A stretch of 64,000 nt of DNA from positions 19,910 through 83,909 of the forward strand of contig CACYTU010000004.1 in assembly GCA_902777355.1 (NCBI GenBank). Direction: 5' to 3'. Within the stretch, counting starts at the first letter, position 1. Every line of letters starts with the position of its first letter. Both the position numbers and the translations under genes were made by a program. Below, piece after piece: positions 1-8,293 of the stretch. The DNA comes from an uncultured Lachnospiraceae bacterium. GTDB lineage: Bacteria; Bacillota; Clostridia; Lachnospirales; Lachnospiraceae. The notes beneath the pieces are model-generated. The model did not search any database. It was given only the letters and a program-made list of their open reading frames with translations, and was not told the DNA's origin.

Positions 1-968
1 CCTCTGGACAAAAGCGGCAGGTACAATTCAGTTCCGCAGGAGAAAAATATATAATTTGCCTCTCCCGGGAAAACCCTGCATCCCATCGATCTGAGAGCCG
101 CCGCCATCCTTTCCCGCTCCTGGGCGACAAGGGACCGGGCCTTCTCCAGATACTCCTCATTTTCCGGCTCAAGCGCCGCAATACCGGCGATCTGTGCCGG
201 CAGGGAGACGCTCCACTCCGCCTGCTGCTTATGTATGGTCTCCAACACAGAGGAATCCGCTGCCATCAGATACCCGAGCCGGATGCCCGGCATGGCAAAG
301 CGCTTGGTAAAGGCATCCAGGACCAGCAGCCTTTGTTTTATCCTATCGTCCGCAGGTTTCTCCGGTTCTCTTTCCAGAAAAGCTTCCGGCGAGAGCAGGC
401 GCCGCATAGTAAGCTGTTTTTCGTCCTGCAAAAAGCCGAGAAAGCATTCATCGACCAGCAGCCAGGTACCCTGGCGCTGACAGATATCCGCAATCCGGAC
501 AAGCAGTCGGGAGTCAATCAGGTTCCCGACCGGGTTGGAGGGTGAACACAGAATGGCCAGATCCGGACCTTCCGCCAGGTCGTCTAGGTACCTGTCTGTC
601 AGGGCGAAATCCTCTTCCCTTTTCAGAATATGATAGCGGACCTGTGCGCCGCAGGCTTTTGCCGCATGCAGGTATCCGGAAAAAGACGGCGCCGTCAGAA
701 GAATACTGCGGGCACCCAGGCCGCGGGCCGCAGCCTCGATCAGCTCCGATGCTCCGTTTCCGCACAGGATCTGTCCCATTGGGACTCCGGTGAACTTCTC
801 CAGGGCCTGCCGGAGCTCAGTGCAGTCCCGGTCCGGATACTGCTTCAGAAGAGGGAGACTGTCCCTCAGCCTGGTCAGGACACCTTCCGGAATCCCCAGG
901 GGATTGATATTGACCGAAAAGTCGTATCTCACCTCTGCGCTATTGTAAATCTCTCCTCCGTGCAGCAT
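1..968 (-). CDS. cobD: CobD-like L-threonine-O-3-phosphate decarboxylase (PLP aminotransferase fold), 3' end off the window
   Basis: The frame runs off the left edge, so about 322 residues are visible and the C-terminus is missing. It reads as a fold-type I PLP enzyme of the HisC/CobD group: an opening MLHGGEIYN, then DFSVNINPLG, CGNGASELI, SPSNPVGN, VDECFLGF and the Schiff-base lysine segment DAFTKRFAMPGIRLGY. CobD makes (R)-1-amino-2-propanol phosphate, the linker between the corrin ring and the lower-ligand nucleotide, in the cytosol. It is the last visible gene of the minus-strand cbi operon, which favours CobD over HisC. The start at 968 is chosen because the family opens with M(L)HGG; the ribosome site there is weak (GAGAGAG). 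Confidence 0.85.
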   Translation of the reverse strand, partial: MLHGGEIYNSAEVRYDFSVNINPLGIPEGVLTRLRDSLPLLKQYPDRDCTELRQALEKFTGVPMGQILCGNGASELIEAAARGLGARSILLTAPSFSGYLHAAKACGAQVRYHILKREEDFALTDRYLDDLAEGPDLAILCSPSNPVGNLIDSRLLVRIADICQRQGTWLLVDECFLGFLQDEKQLTMRRLLSPEAFLEREPEKPADDRIKQRLLVLDAFTKRFAMPGIRLGYLMAADSSVLETIHKQQAEWSVSLPAQIAGIAALEPENEEYLEKARSLVAQERERMAAALRSMGCRVFPGEANYIFFSCGTELYLPLLSR

Positions 969-1010
969 AAGCAGTCAGTTCTCTCTCTGTAAAATAAAAT
1001 GGTTTCTCCG

Positions 1011-1117
1011 GCAGTTCCGGTATTTTATCGGGCGAAAAAGCAGCTCCTGCAGTTCCGGTATTTTGCCGGGCGAAAAAGCAGCTCCTGCAGTTCCGACATT
1101 TTAACGGGCGAAAAAGC
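1011..1117. repeat. 38-bp intergenic tandem repeat, about 3 copies
   Basis: Copies start at 1011, 1049 and 1087. Each begins gcagttccgg and continues to gggcgaaaaag; copy 3 is slightly diverged and cut short. The array fills the space between the stop of the cbiJ/ET fusion and the start of cobD. The 38-bp period is not a multiple of three and there is no gene here. Confidence 0.9.
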
Positions 1118-1155
1118 GTCCGGGCCGGCTTTATTGCTTTATTGTTTTGCTGTGT

Positions 1156-3537
1156 TTAAACAATGTATGATTCGCTGCCGGTAAACGAGATAATAAAAAC
1201 AGGATTTCCGGCGCGCAGGTAATGATAGTGACCCAGCATTTCCTCCCTGTTGACAATTACCTGAGTACACTGAAGATCACGGACCACCAATTCTTTCAAA
1301 GCGGTCTTCAGCGCTGCCAGGGTCTCCGATGTAATACAGTTGACCACAACCCGTGCCTCTGGATTTTTTGAAAAAACTGCCTTCAGGATATCCCCGATTT
1401 CGCCTCCGCTTCCGCCGACGAAAACATGGGTCGGTTCCGGCAGATCCGAAAGCGCCTCAGGGGCCCGCCCCTTAACAATCTCCATATTTTGCAGACAATA
1501 TTTTGCCCGGTTCTGCTCCAGTAACGCCAGGGCATCCTGCTTATATTCAATTGACAGAATCTTCCCTTCCGGGCAGGTAAGGGCGGCTTCGATGCTGACA
1601 GAGCCGGTACCGGCCCCCACATCCCAGAGGACCGCTTCTGATGTGAGTCCCAGGCGGCACAGAGAGAGCGAACGGATTTCCGAAGAAGTCATGGGTGCTT
1701 TTCCCCGTATAAAGGCGTTATCAGGCAGCCCGGGTACAACAGGACAATTTTCCGCATCCAAATGCTTTATATATAGGACATAAAGCCCTTCCCCTTTGAC
1801 CTCTGTCAGCTCATGTGCGGTGCATGTGCAGATTTTTTCCGCAGGGCGGGATAACTCATAGCCGTAGATCAGCCTCAGATTTCCAAGGACGCCCCGCTTC
1901 TGTGCTCTTTCCAGCAATACACCTGTCCATGTGAGATTCTCCACTCCGGCCAAAAGGAGAAAGCACTCTCTGTTCCTGCGCACCTGTCCGACAACGTTGC
2001 AGAATCGGCCGTGGGAGCTGAGAATCTTCCAGTCCTGCCAGGGAATCCCTGCCCTCGAGGCAAACCAGGAAACACAGGAAATACCACAGATCAACTGCAT
2101 TTCAATCCCCCTGTCGTACATCGGCCGTCTGTTCAGAGTGGAATATAAGCGGGCAGCTCCGCTGTAAAAGCCGCTGTCTCCGGAAAAAGCGACCGCTGCC
2201 CTCTCTATTTCTTCATGCTCGAACATATATCTCACAATTGTCAGACTGTCATAAGCGGGGATGATCGTTTTGGAGGAAACCGATTCACAGGCCGCCATGA
2301 GATTGTCAAGGACCGTCTTTGCCCCGAACAGGACTTCAGCCGTTGCAATAGCCTCCTCTGCCTCTTTTGTAATAGCCCCGGCACCGCCGACACCGATTCC
2401 GACCAGAAAAAGCTTTCTCTTCTTTTCGCAGTCCATGTCAGCGGTGTAAACTTCGTCATCCACGTCTTCCGTGATGGTTATACCGCCCATGACTGCCTCG
2501 CCATCCATGACAGCCACATCGCTCAGACCAGCCATGACTGCAGAGTCTTCCATAGCGGCCATATCGCTCATGCCGCTCTTTATTGAGACGTCTTCCATGG
2601 CGGTCACACCGCTCATGCCGCCCTTAACTGCGGCGCTTTCCATGGCGGCCACACCCTTTGCGGGCACATTTTTGTCAACGGACACACCATCCCCGGCACC
2701 ATGGTATGTATCGCTGTCTGCATCGACACCGGCATACCGCAGAGCCGCGGTGATCGTATGCTCCAGGTCCAGGGTCTGTGCGAGGTTTTCCGCAGGGGTG
2801 CGGATCACCACCGCCCGGATGCCGCAGCGCCTGACCGCCTCTGTCTTTTCGGGAAATCCTCCCGCCGCGCCGGTCTCCTTAGTCAGAAGCCAGGAAGCTC
2901 CTGCATAGTGAATCTGGGCGCAGTTCATCTCCACATCAAAAGGTCCCTGCATGGCGAAAATCTGTTTTCCCGCAAGTCCAGCTTCCGCACATGCCTGCAG
3001 GCTCTCCTGAGTGGGAAGCACGCGCGCCGTGATTCTGGACGGATTCCCCAGAGCTTTTGCAAAGCGGACCAGTTCTTTGCTGCCGGTCGTCACCAGAATG
3101 TGTCCCGGAACAGACGCCAGAAAAGCGCCTGCCTGGTCGGCATCAGAGACATAGACAAAGTCATCATCGTCCTGCAATGCATGGTCCTTGGGGCTGCCAG
3201 AAGAATCTCCGGTAAGAACATCTCTCTGCAGGTGCAGATATGGAAGGCCGGTTTCTCTGCAGGCCGCCCCAATCTCTCCCGAGACAATCTGCGCATGGGG
3301 GTGCGTCGCATCGATCACACAGGAAAAAGACCCTTCCCGCATCAACTGTGCCATACCGCTGCGGTCGAGTCTCCCTGCATGGACGGTCATGAGGGGATGA
3401 GGTGTCAGAACCTCTTCGCCGTAATGCGTCGCCACGCTCACAGTGCAGGGAACTCCCGCTGCCAGCAGTCCTTCCGCCGCATTCCGTCCTTCTGTTGTCC
3501 CTCCGAAAATCAAAATACTTCTGCCAGCTGTTTTCAT
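1156..3537 (-). CDS. Fused precorrin-6A reductase (CbiJ/CobK) and cobalt-precorrin-7 methyltransferase/decarboxylase (CbiE-CbiT)
   Basis: This 793-residue protein carries three consecutive cobalamin enzymes. Residues about 1-265 are CbiJ/CobK (IFGGTTEGR nucleotide-binding start, CVIDATHPHAQ), which reduces the macrocycle. Residues about 370-590 are CbiE, a tetrapyrrole methylase (FLVGIGVGGAGAIT, AFSGDSGFYSG). Residues about 600-790 are CbiT, a class I SAM methyltransferase (WDVGAGTGSVSIEAA, FVGGSGGE). CbiE and CbiT together methylate C5 and C15 and remove the acetate at C12. CbiET fusions are common, but fusion to CbiJ as well is less so. The CbiJ and CbiE parts are joined by a Met/Ala/Gly-rich repetitive linker (entry at 2488). 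The start is preceded by GAGGTG at about 10 nt. The operon continues to cobD. Confidence 0.92.
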   Translation of the reverse strand: MKTAGRSILIFGGTTEGRNAAEGLLAAGVPCTVSVATHYGEEVLTPHPLMTVHAGRLDRSGMAQLMREGSFSCVIDATHPHAQIVSGEIGAACRETGLPYLHLQRDVLTGDSSGSPKDHALQDDDDFVYVSDADQAGAFLASVPGHILVTTGSKELVRFAKALGNPSRITARVLPTQESLQACAEAGLAGKQIFAMQGPFDVEMNCAQIHYAGASWLLTKETGAAGGFPEKTEAVRRCGIRAVVIRTPAENLAQTLDLEHTITAALRYAGVDADSDTYHGAGDGVSVDKNVPAKGVAAMESAAVKGGMSGVTAMEDVSIKSGMSDMAAMEDSAVMAGLSDVAVMDGEAVMGGITITEDVDDEVYTADMDCEKKRKLFLVGIGVGGAGAITKEAEEAIATAEVLFGAKTVLDNLMAACESVSSKTIIPAYDSLTIVRYMFEHEEIERAAVAFSGDSGFYSGAARLYSTLNRRPMYDRGIEMQLICGISCVSWFASRAGIPWQDWKILSSHGRFCNVVGQVRRNRECFLLLAGVENLTWTGVLLERAQKRGVLGNLRLIYGYELSRPAEKICTCTAHELTEVKGEGLYVLYIKHLDAENCPVVPGLPDNAFIRGKAPMTSSEIRSLSLCRLGLTSEAVLWDVGAGTGSVSIEAALTCPEGKILSIEYKQDALALLEQNRAKYCLQNMEIVKGRAPEALSDLPEPTHVFVGGSGGEIGDILKAVFSKNPEARVVVNCITSETLAALKTALKELVVRDLQCTQVIVNREEMLGHYHYLRAGNPVFIISFTGSESYIV
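2488..2662 (-). repeat. In-frame 45-bp minisatellite coding the CbiJ-CbiE linker
   Basis: Four imperfect 15-residue units make up the linker between CbiJ and CbiE. Their opening residues are AAMESAAVKGG, TAMEDVSIKSG, AAMEDSAVMAG and AVMDGEAVMGG. The period is 45 bp, so the reading frame is kept. The composition suggests a flexible tether with no catalytic role. Confidence 0.85.
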
Positions 3538-3565
3538 CTTCCGGGTGCACCTCTTTTTTGCCTGT

Positions 3566-3713
3566 ATTTATGAACAGGACTCATTTTCCCCGTCTTGCCG
3601 CTCTCTGGAATAGCCGCGGGGCGTCACCTTTTTATTCTCTGCATTTATGAACAGGAATCATTTTCCCCTGCATGCCGCTCTCTGGAGTAGCCGCGGGGGG
3701 TCACCATTTTATC
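3566..3713. repeat. 77-bp-spaced duplication of the cbiH 3' end
   Basis: About 70 bp beginning atttatgaacagga and ending with the run gccgcggggNgtcacc occurs twice, at 3566-3635 and 3643-3713. The right copy contains the end of cbiH (codons for VTPRGYSRER and the stop). The left copy is a ghost of that end lying between cbiH and the cbiJ/ET fusion, with a few substitutions. Confidence 0.88.
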
Positions 3714-4424
3714 GCCGATCCGCTTTGTCGACTCGTTTCCGATAAAGACGGTTGTAAACATATCCACCTTAACGTCCCGAAGCTGTCCCAGAGTATAAAT
3801 GTGGGTCTCTTCGCCATCCCGTCCGATATTGCGCACGGTACCGCAGACCTGTTCCGGAGGCAGAGTCTCCAGGAGGATATCGCAGGCTCTCTGCAGATAA
3901 TCATGCCGCCTTTTGCTGGAGGGGTTATAGAGGACGATCACAAAATCTCCCTCTGCCGCCATCCGAAGCCGCTTCTCGATCTTCTCCCAGGGGGTCATCA
4001 GGTCGCTGAGGCTGATCAGGACAAAATCGTGGATCAGGGGAGCTCCCAGACGGGCCGCCCCGCTCAGTGCCGCCGTGACACCGGGTATCACCTGAATCTC
4101 CACAGTGGGATAGTCCTTTGCCACCTCGTAAATCAGGCCGGCCATGCCATAGACGCCCGCGTCTCCGCTGCAGATAAAGGCGACGTCCGATCCTTTGGCA
4201 GCCTCGTCCAGGGCAAGCACGCACCGCTGCTCCTCCCGGCGCATTGTCGTTGTGATTATTTTTTTGCCAGGGAAACGCTCCTTCACCAGGTCCACATAGA
4301 CATGGTAGCCTGCAATCACATCGCTCTCTTCAATCGCCCGGTAAGCCTCCATTGTCATCTGGTCAATCTCGCCCGGCCCAATGCCGATCACGATAACTCT
4401 TCCCTTTCCGGCTTCACTGTCCAT
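3645..4424 (-). CDS. cbiH: Cobalt-factor III C17-methyltransferase (CbiH/CobJ)
   Basis: This 259-residue SAM-dependent tetrapyrrole methylase adds the C17 methyl and drives ring contraction in the anaerobic B12 pathway. Family landmarks are VIVIGIGPGEIDQMT at the N-terminus, CSGDAGVYGMAG (SAM site), VIPGVTAALSGAARLGAPL, and the late segment IVLYNPSSKRR, which is typical of CbiH/CobJ. The length is normal for the single-domain enzyme. The start has a good site (CGGAGGAAAGC). The last about 20 codons are duplicated downstream of the stop, which may mark an old slippage event. It lies between cbiF and the cbiJ/ET fusion; the usual neighbour cbiG is not in the window. Confidence 0.93.
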   Translation of the reverse strand: MDSEAGKGRVIVIGIGPGEIDQMTMEAYRAIEESDVIAGYHVYVDLVKERFPGKKIITTTMRREEQRCVLALDEAAKGSDVAFICSGDAGVYGMAGLIYEVAKDYPTVEIQVIPGVTAALSGAARLGAPLIHDFVLISLSDLMTPWEKIEKRLRMAAEGDFVIVLYNPSSKRRHDYLQRACDILLETLPPEQVCGTVRNIGRDGEETHIYTLGQLRDVKVDMFTTVFIGNESTKRIGDKMVTPRGYSRERHAGENDSCS

Positions 4425-4540
4425 GCTTTCCTCCGAAATACAATCTAATCATTCTGTGCCGCATTCCCGCGGGCAGCTATGACCGGCCCGCGTTTTGCAC
4501 ACCATTTTGATAAAACCTCAATAAAAACAGCGGAATTATA

Positions 4541-4649
4541 AAAAAACATCTCACAAAAATATCTCATGAAGATATCCCGCAAAAATATCCCGCAAAAATA
4601 TCTCGCAAAACATCTCTCGATAATATCTCAAATATCTCAGAAAAATATC
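4541..4649. repeat. About 15-bp degenerate tandem repeat downstream of cbiF
   Basis: On the minus strand the unit is close to GAGATATTTTTGCGG, present about seven times with substitutions and small length changes. The array starts immediately after the cbiF stop codon and fills most of the cbiF-cbiH gap. It is A/T-rich and has no coding potential. Confidence 0.85.
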
Positions 4650-5408
4650 TCATTCAGAGGCATCTCTGAATTCGGTGGTAAATCCGGGATCATAGAGTTT
4701 TGAGCGCTCATAGCCGCTCTGGGCGACGGCACTGCCGACAATGATCAGGGCGGTTTTGGTGATTCCGTGTTCCGCGGCGGTCTGCGCCAAAGTCTCCACA
4801 GTGCAGATATATTTTTCCTCATCCGGCCAGGTCGCCTTGTAGACAATGGCGGCCGGTGTCTCCGGAGCATATCCGCCGGCCACCAGCCTGCGGCTGAGTT
4901 TGTCCAGCATCCCTGTGCTCAGAAAGATCACCATGGTCGCGCCGTGTGCGGCGAAGGATTCAATGGATTCTTTCTCCGGCATCGGGGTGCGGCCGGCCAT
5001 GCGGGTGATGATCACGCTCTGCGTGATACCGGGCAGGGTGTACTCCATATCAAGGGCGGAAGCCGCGCCGCAGAAGGCACTCACGCCGGGAGTGTAATCG
5101 TAGGGAATCCTCTCCTCTTCCAGAATATCCATCTGCTCCCGGATAGCGCCGTATATACAGGGGTCCCCTGTGTGCAGGCGCACTGTCGACAGGCCTGCCT
5201 TTTCGGCTTCCCTCATCGCGTCTGTCACCTGCTCCAGGGTCATCTTGGCGCTGTCAAGGACACGGCAGCCCTCTTTTTTTGATTCCAGAAGAGCGGGATT
5301 CACCAGCGATCCCGCGTAAATGATAAGGTCAGCCTGCTCGAGCAGCCTCTGCCCGCGCACTGTGATCAGATCCGGAGCCCCGGATCCCGCTCCCACAAAA
5401 TGTATCAT
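4650..5408 (-). CDS. cbiF: Cobalt-precorrin-4 C11-methyltransferase (CbiF/CobM)
   Basis: This 252-residue tetrapyrrole methylase transfers methyl from SAM to C11 of cobalt-precorrin-4. Landmarks are MIHFVGAGSGAPDLIT at the N-terminus, LIIYAGSLVNP, RLHTGDPCIYGAI (SAM loop) and YTPGVSAFCGAASAL, followed by GITQSVIITR. The length is normal. The next gene upstream in the operon is cbiD and the next downstream is cbiH. A degenerate repeat array follows directly after the stop codon. Confidence 0.94.
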   Translation of the reverse strand: MIHFVGAGSGAPDLITVRGQRLLEQADLIIYAGSLVNPALLESKKEGCRVLDSAKMTLEQVTDAMREAEKAGLSTVRLHTGDPCIYGAIREQMDILEEERIPYDYTPGVSAFCGAASALDMEYTLPGITQSVIITRMAGRTPMPEKESIESFAAHGATMVIFLSTGMLDKLSRRLVAGGYAPETPAAIVYKATWPDEEKYICTVETLAQTAAEHGITKTALIIVGSAVAQSGYERSKLYDPGFTTEFRDASE

Positions 5409-5526
5409 GCCCTACCTCTTGAGTCCTTGTTCTCTGTTTACTGTTTACTGTTTATTGTTATATGCTTTGTGTAAATGTACGCAAATACAGGCAAAGTCTC
5501 TTCACTGTCGTTCTCAGATTCCATAA

Positions 5527-5700
5527 AGCAGTTCCTGCAGAAAAGGAAATTTTATTCAATTGCCCGGAGCTGTTCCTTCGGGAGACGAAACTTATTCAGT
5601 TTTCCCGAGCTGCTCCTGCAGAAGACGAAATCTTATTCAATTGCCCGGAGCTGCTCCTGCAGAAGACGAAATCTTATTCAATTGCCCGGAGCTGTTCCTG
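5527..5700. repeat. 40/41-bp tandem repeat made from the 3' end of cbiD
   Basis: Copies begin near 5527, 5567, 5607, 5648 and 5689. The unit opens gagctgctcctgcag and ends ttcaattgcccg. Read on the minus strand, the copy spanning the stop codes for the last residues of CbiD (LLQEQLRAIE, then stop); the others lie downstream as non-coding ghosts. The identical 41-bp steps indicate recent slippage. Confidence 0.9.
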
Positions 5701-7062
5701 TAGAAGACGCATGTATTCAAGGGCCTTCCCTGTCCTGCCCAGTTCTCCGTGAACATTGGAAAAAACAACAACCTCGACCTGCATTCTGCCCCCGGACCAG
5801 CCTTCCATGACCGCCTGAATACGCCGTGTCATTTCTGCCATCACCGCCTTGTCCAGCCCGTATTTCCGCAGGATATTGATGGCCTCGTCGGTCATGACGC
5901 AGTCCGCCAGTTCCTGTTTCAGGCTGTCAAAGATTTCTTCACGGCTGTAAAGCTCCTCCGACTTCTCTTCCGCCGATTCCCGGGGTACAAAAGCTTCCTG
6001 ACAATTTCCGGAGGAATCTTTCCCATTCCCGAAAAGTACGCTCTCCGCAATGTCTGTCAGGATTTCCATCCTGTGGTCCCCGTACTGTGAGTGGGTATTG
6101 CGGATCCCGCCCGCCACCTTAACGAGCTTGCCGATATGGCCCACGAAGAGCATGCGCCTGAAGCCTGCGTCTGCCGCCATCAGGACGGTGTCATAAATGA
6201 AATTGGAGGCAGTCACTGCCGTCTCCAGCGAAAATCCGTATTTTTCCAGGAAAAAATTTTTGCCGTAATTACCGGGTGCCGCCGGCAGAATCGTCAGCCC
6301 CTCTTCTTTCCTGACCCGCACTTCCACGCGGATTGTATCCAGCAGGGCCTGATCACTCATGGGCTCCACGATCCCGCTGGTCCCCAGGATGGATATGCCG
6401 CCCTCGATGCCCAGTCTGGGATTAAATGTCTTTGCCGCAAGTTCACGTCCTCCAGGAACGGAAATCGTGATGTCCAGCCCCGGCGGAACTGCATCCGGCC
6501 GGTTTTCCCGCTCGTCCCGCAGCACCTCCTGAACCGCCTCCGCGATCATCCGCCTGGGCGTGCTGTTGATGGCAGCGCTGCCCACCGGCTGGTCCAGCCC
6601 GGGTTTTGTCACGCGTCCCACGCCCTCTCCCCCATCGATGTGGATTCCCGGCTTATCGGAGCGGGCTGCAGTGGCATAGATCAGGACATGGTTTGTGATG
6701 TCCGGATCATCTCCGCTGTCCTTGCGGACGGCGCAGGACACAGCTGAAAGTGCTGTATATCCCGGATGTAAAGGACTAAGCCCACCCTGATTCTTTTGAC
6801 AGGGGGCAGGTTCGGACCCGGGGAGAGGTATCTCTTTTCTGTCTTTTCCATGCAGGGAGCAGTTTCCCTGACGGAAACGGATATCCTCTATATCCAGGAT
6901 CAGCTTCAGCCCTTTCGGGGTCTGCAGACTGACCTGCGAAATGATCCTGCCTGTCAGAAGCATAGCGGCTGCCGCTTTTGCCGCTGCCGCGGCGCAGCTT
7001 CCCGTTGTATATCCCAGGCGCAGTTTTTGCCCGCCCTTTTCAATGTACTCGTTCAGTTCCAT
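5674..7062 (-). CDS. cbiD: Cobalt-precorrin-5B C1-methyltransferase (CbiD)
   Basis: This 462-residue enzyme methylates C1 in the anaerobic corrin pathway. Diagnostic segments are LRLGYTTGSCAAAAAKAA at the N-terminus, GEGVGRVTKPGLDQPVG, NPRLGIEGGISILGTSG and VGHIGKLVKVAGGI. The protein is longer than many CbiDs (about 370): an insert at about residues 70-115 (low complexity, PLHPGYTAL) and another near 345-375 account for it. The start has no strong ribosome site but matches the family. The C-terminal codons lie inside a 41-bp repeat array, so the exact C-terminus may vary between strains. Confidence 0.93.
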   Translation of the reverse strand: MELNEYIEKGGQKLRLGYTTGSCAAAAAKAAAAMLLTGRIISQVSLQTPKGLKLILDIEDIRFRQGNCSLHGKDRKEIPLPGSEPAPCQKNQGGLSPLHPGYTALSAVSCAVRKDSGDDPDITNHVLIYATAARSDKPGIHIDGGEGVGRVTKPGLDQPVGSAAINSTPRRMIAEAVQEVLRDERENRPDAVPPGLDITISVPGGRELAAKTFNPRLGIEGGISILGTSGIVEPMSDQALLDTIRVEVRVRKEEGLTILPAAPGNYGKNFFLEKYGFSLETAVTASNFIYDTVLMAADAGFRRMLFVGHIGKLVKVAGGIRNTHSQYGDHRMEILTDIAESVLFGNGKDSSGNCQEAFVPRESAEEKSEELYSREEIFDSLKQELADCVMTDEAINILRKYGLDKAVMAEMTRRIQAVMEGWSGGRMQVEVVVFSNVHGELGRTGKALEYMRLLQEQLRAIE

Positions 7063-7171
7063 TTATCTACCAGAAAGCTATCCGCCGAAACTCGTCTGTC
7101 AAAAAGTCATCCAACGGAAGGTCATTCGTTGAAATCTGTCCGTCTAAAAGCTTGTCCTTCGGAAAGTTCTA

Positions 7172-7813
7172 TCATTTCATGTTATAAAGGATGGCATTGC
7201 AGATTGCGGCCGCGACATTGCTGCCGCCTTTCCTGCCGCGGTTGCAGATATAGGGCACACCGGAGGCCATGATCCTCTCCTTGGCCTGCACGACATTGAC
7301 GAATCCCACGGGAACCGCGATCACCAGTTCAGGCATATAGCCCTGGTGGATTTTTTCCTCCAGAGCCAGAAGGGCTGTCGGGGCATTTCCGACAGCAAAA
7401 ATAAGAGGAATGCCCTTTTCCTTTGCCTCCCGGACCGCCTTGTCCACGGCTGCAGCGGATCTGGTCGTCCCGTCCTCCCCGGCCTGCAGTGCCACTTCGG
7501 GATCCGCGACATAACAGTGAACCTGGCCTCCGAAAGCAGCCAGCTTCCTTTTGTTTATTCCGGACATGGCCATGGTTGTGTCCGTGACAATATGAGCTCC
7601 ACGCCGGATGGCGTCGGAGGCTTTTTCCAGAACCCTTTCACTGAATGCCAGGGTATCAAGATATTCGAAGTCTGCGGTCGTGTGGATTGCCCGCAGGATC
7701 ACATGCTTTTTATCTTCCGGAATCTCTCTTCCCTGCTCCCGCAGTTCCTTCTCTATTATCCGAAAGCTTGTTTTTTCTATATCCGCCGGAAGGACATGTT
7801 CGATTTCAATCAT
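7172..7813 (-). CDS. cbiC: Precorrin-8X/cobalt-precorrin-8 methylmutase (CbiC/CobH)
   Basis: This 213-residue enzyme moves the methyl group from C11 to C12, producing hydrogenobyrinic/cobyrinic acid. Landmarks are RAIHTTADFEY (with the catalytic His), GAHIVTDTTMAMSGI, YVADPEV and IFAVGNAPTALLAL, ending with VPYICNRGRKGGSNVAAA. I start it at 7813 (MIEIEHVLPADI) and not at an upstream in-frame codon because AGAGGAG lies 5 nt before that ATG. It is the first gene of the minus-strand cbi operon; its promoter is described at 7937. Confidence 0.95.
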   Translation of the reverse strand: MIEIEHVLPADIEKTSFRIIEKELREQGREIPEDKKHVILRAIHTTADFEYLDTLAFSERVLEKASDAIRRGAHIVTDTTMAMSGINKRKLAAFGGQVHCYVADPEVALQAGEDGTTRSAAAVDKAVREAKEKGIPLIFAVGNAPTALLALEEKIHQGYMPELVIAVPVGFVNVVQAKERIMASGVPYICNRGRKGGSNVAAAICNAILYNMK

Positions 7814-7936
7814 CTGTTCTCCTCTTAGACGTTTTTTTACAACGCCCGAACCGACATCCCGCAGCGCAGGGCATGACACTGATTCGTCCGAAAATCCACA
7901 TTGTCAGCGCCCTGAGCGCATTTTTTGCCAAATTGT

Positions 7937-7968
7937 ATTATAACATGAATAATAAAACCCTTTGGTAA
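7937..7968 (-). promoter_or_regulatory. Promoter of the cbiC-cobD operon with an AATTACCA upstream element
   Basis: On the minus strand TATAAT (7937-7942) is preceded by TTACCA (7963-7968) with a 20-nt gap and no proper -35 hexamer. The longer element reads AATAATAATTACCAAA, and an inverted partner TTTGGTAATTTTG lies just upstream. The same layout occurs at 29510-29541. The stretch 7814-8293 otherwise holds an untranslated leader of about 115 nt and a terminator; I could not find B12-box sequence in that leader. Confidence 0.6.
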
Positions 7969-8085
7969 TTATTATTGCCATTTACAGTAAAACAAACAAA
8001 ATTACCAAATCAAAATACTAATCACAGTTCCGGTCTGCAGTTTATTTCACACATCTCATGGGAAACCACACGGGTTTTGTAAGGT

Positions 8086-8140
8086 AAAAAAGCCCCGGCT
8101 CTCTGCCATACACAGGCAGTTCTCCGGGGCTTTTGACTTT
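8086..8140 (-). terminator. Rho-independent terminator of the NADAR gene
   Basis: The arms AAAAGCCCCGG and CCGGGGCTTTT pair around an inner GCC/GGC stem. On the minus strand the stem is followed by TTTTTT. It separates the NADAR gene from the cbiC promoter. The symmetrical A/T flanks could let it act in both directions. Confidence 0.85.
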
Positions 8141-8293
8141 TATGAATTATCAGTCTGTATCAGTCTGGTTTTATTTCAGGTAAAGATTCCGGCTTTCGCG
8201 CAAGAGTGTAACCCGCGTGGATTCCCGTTTTTTCCGTATGAGCTTATCCTGCAAGTCTTGCGCGATGAAGCATTAAGCTCAAAGCTGAAAGAC

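Noticed and set aside
7814-7936. Cobalamin riboswitch in the cbiC leader
   Set aside because: I looked for the B12 box and the core GCCACTG/CCCGCTACTG elements and found none; control seems to be by the upstream element.
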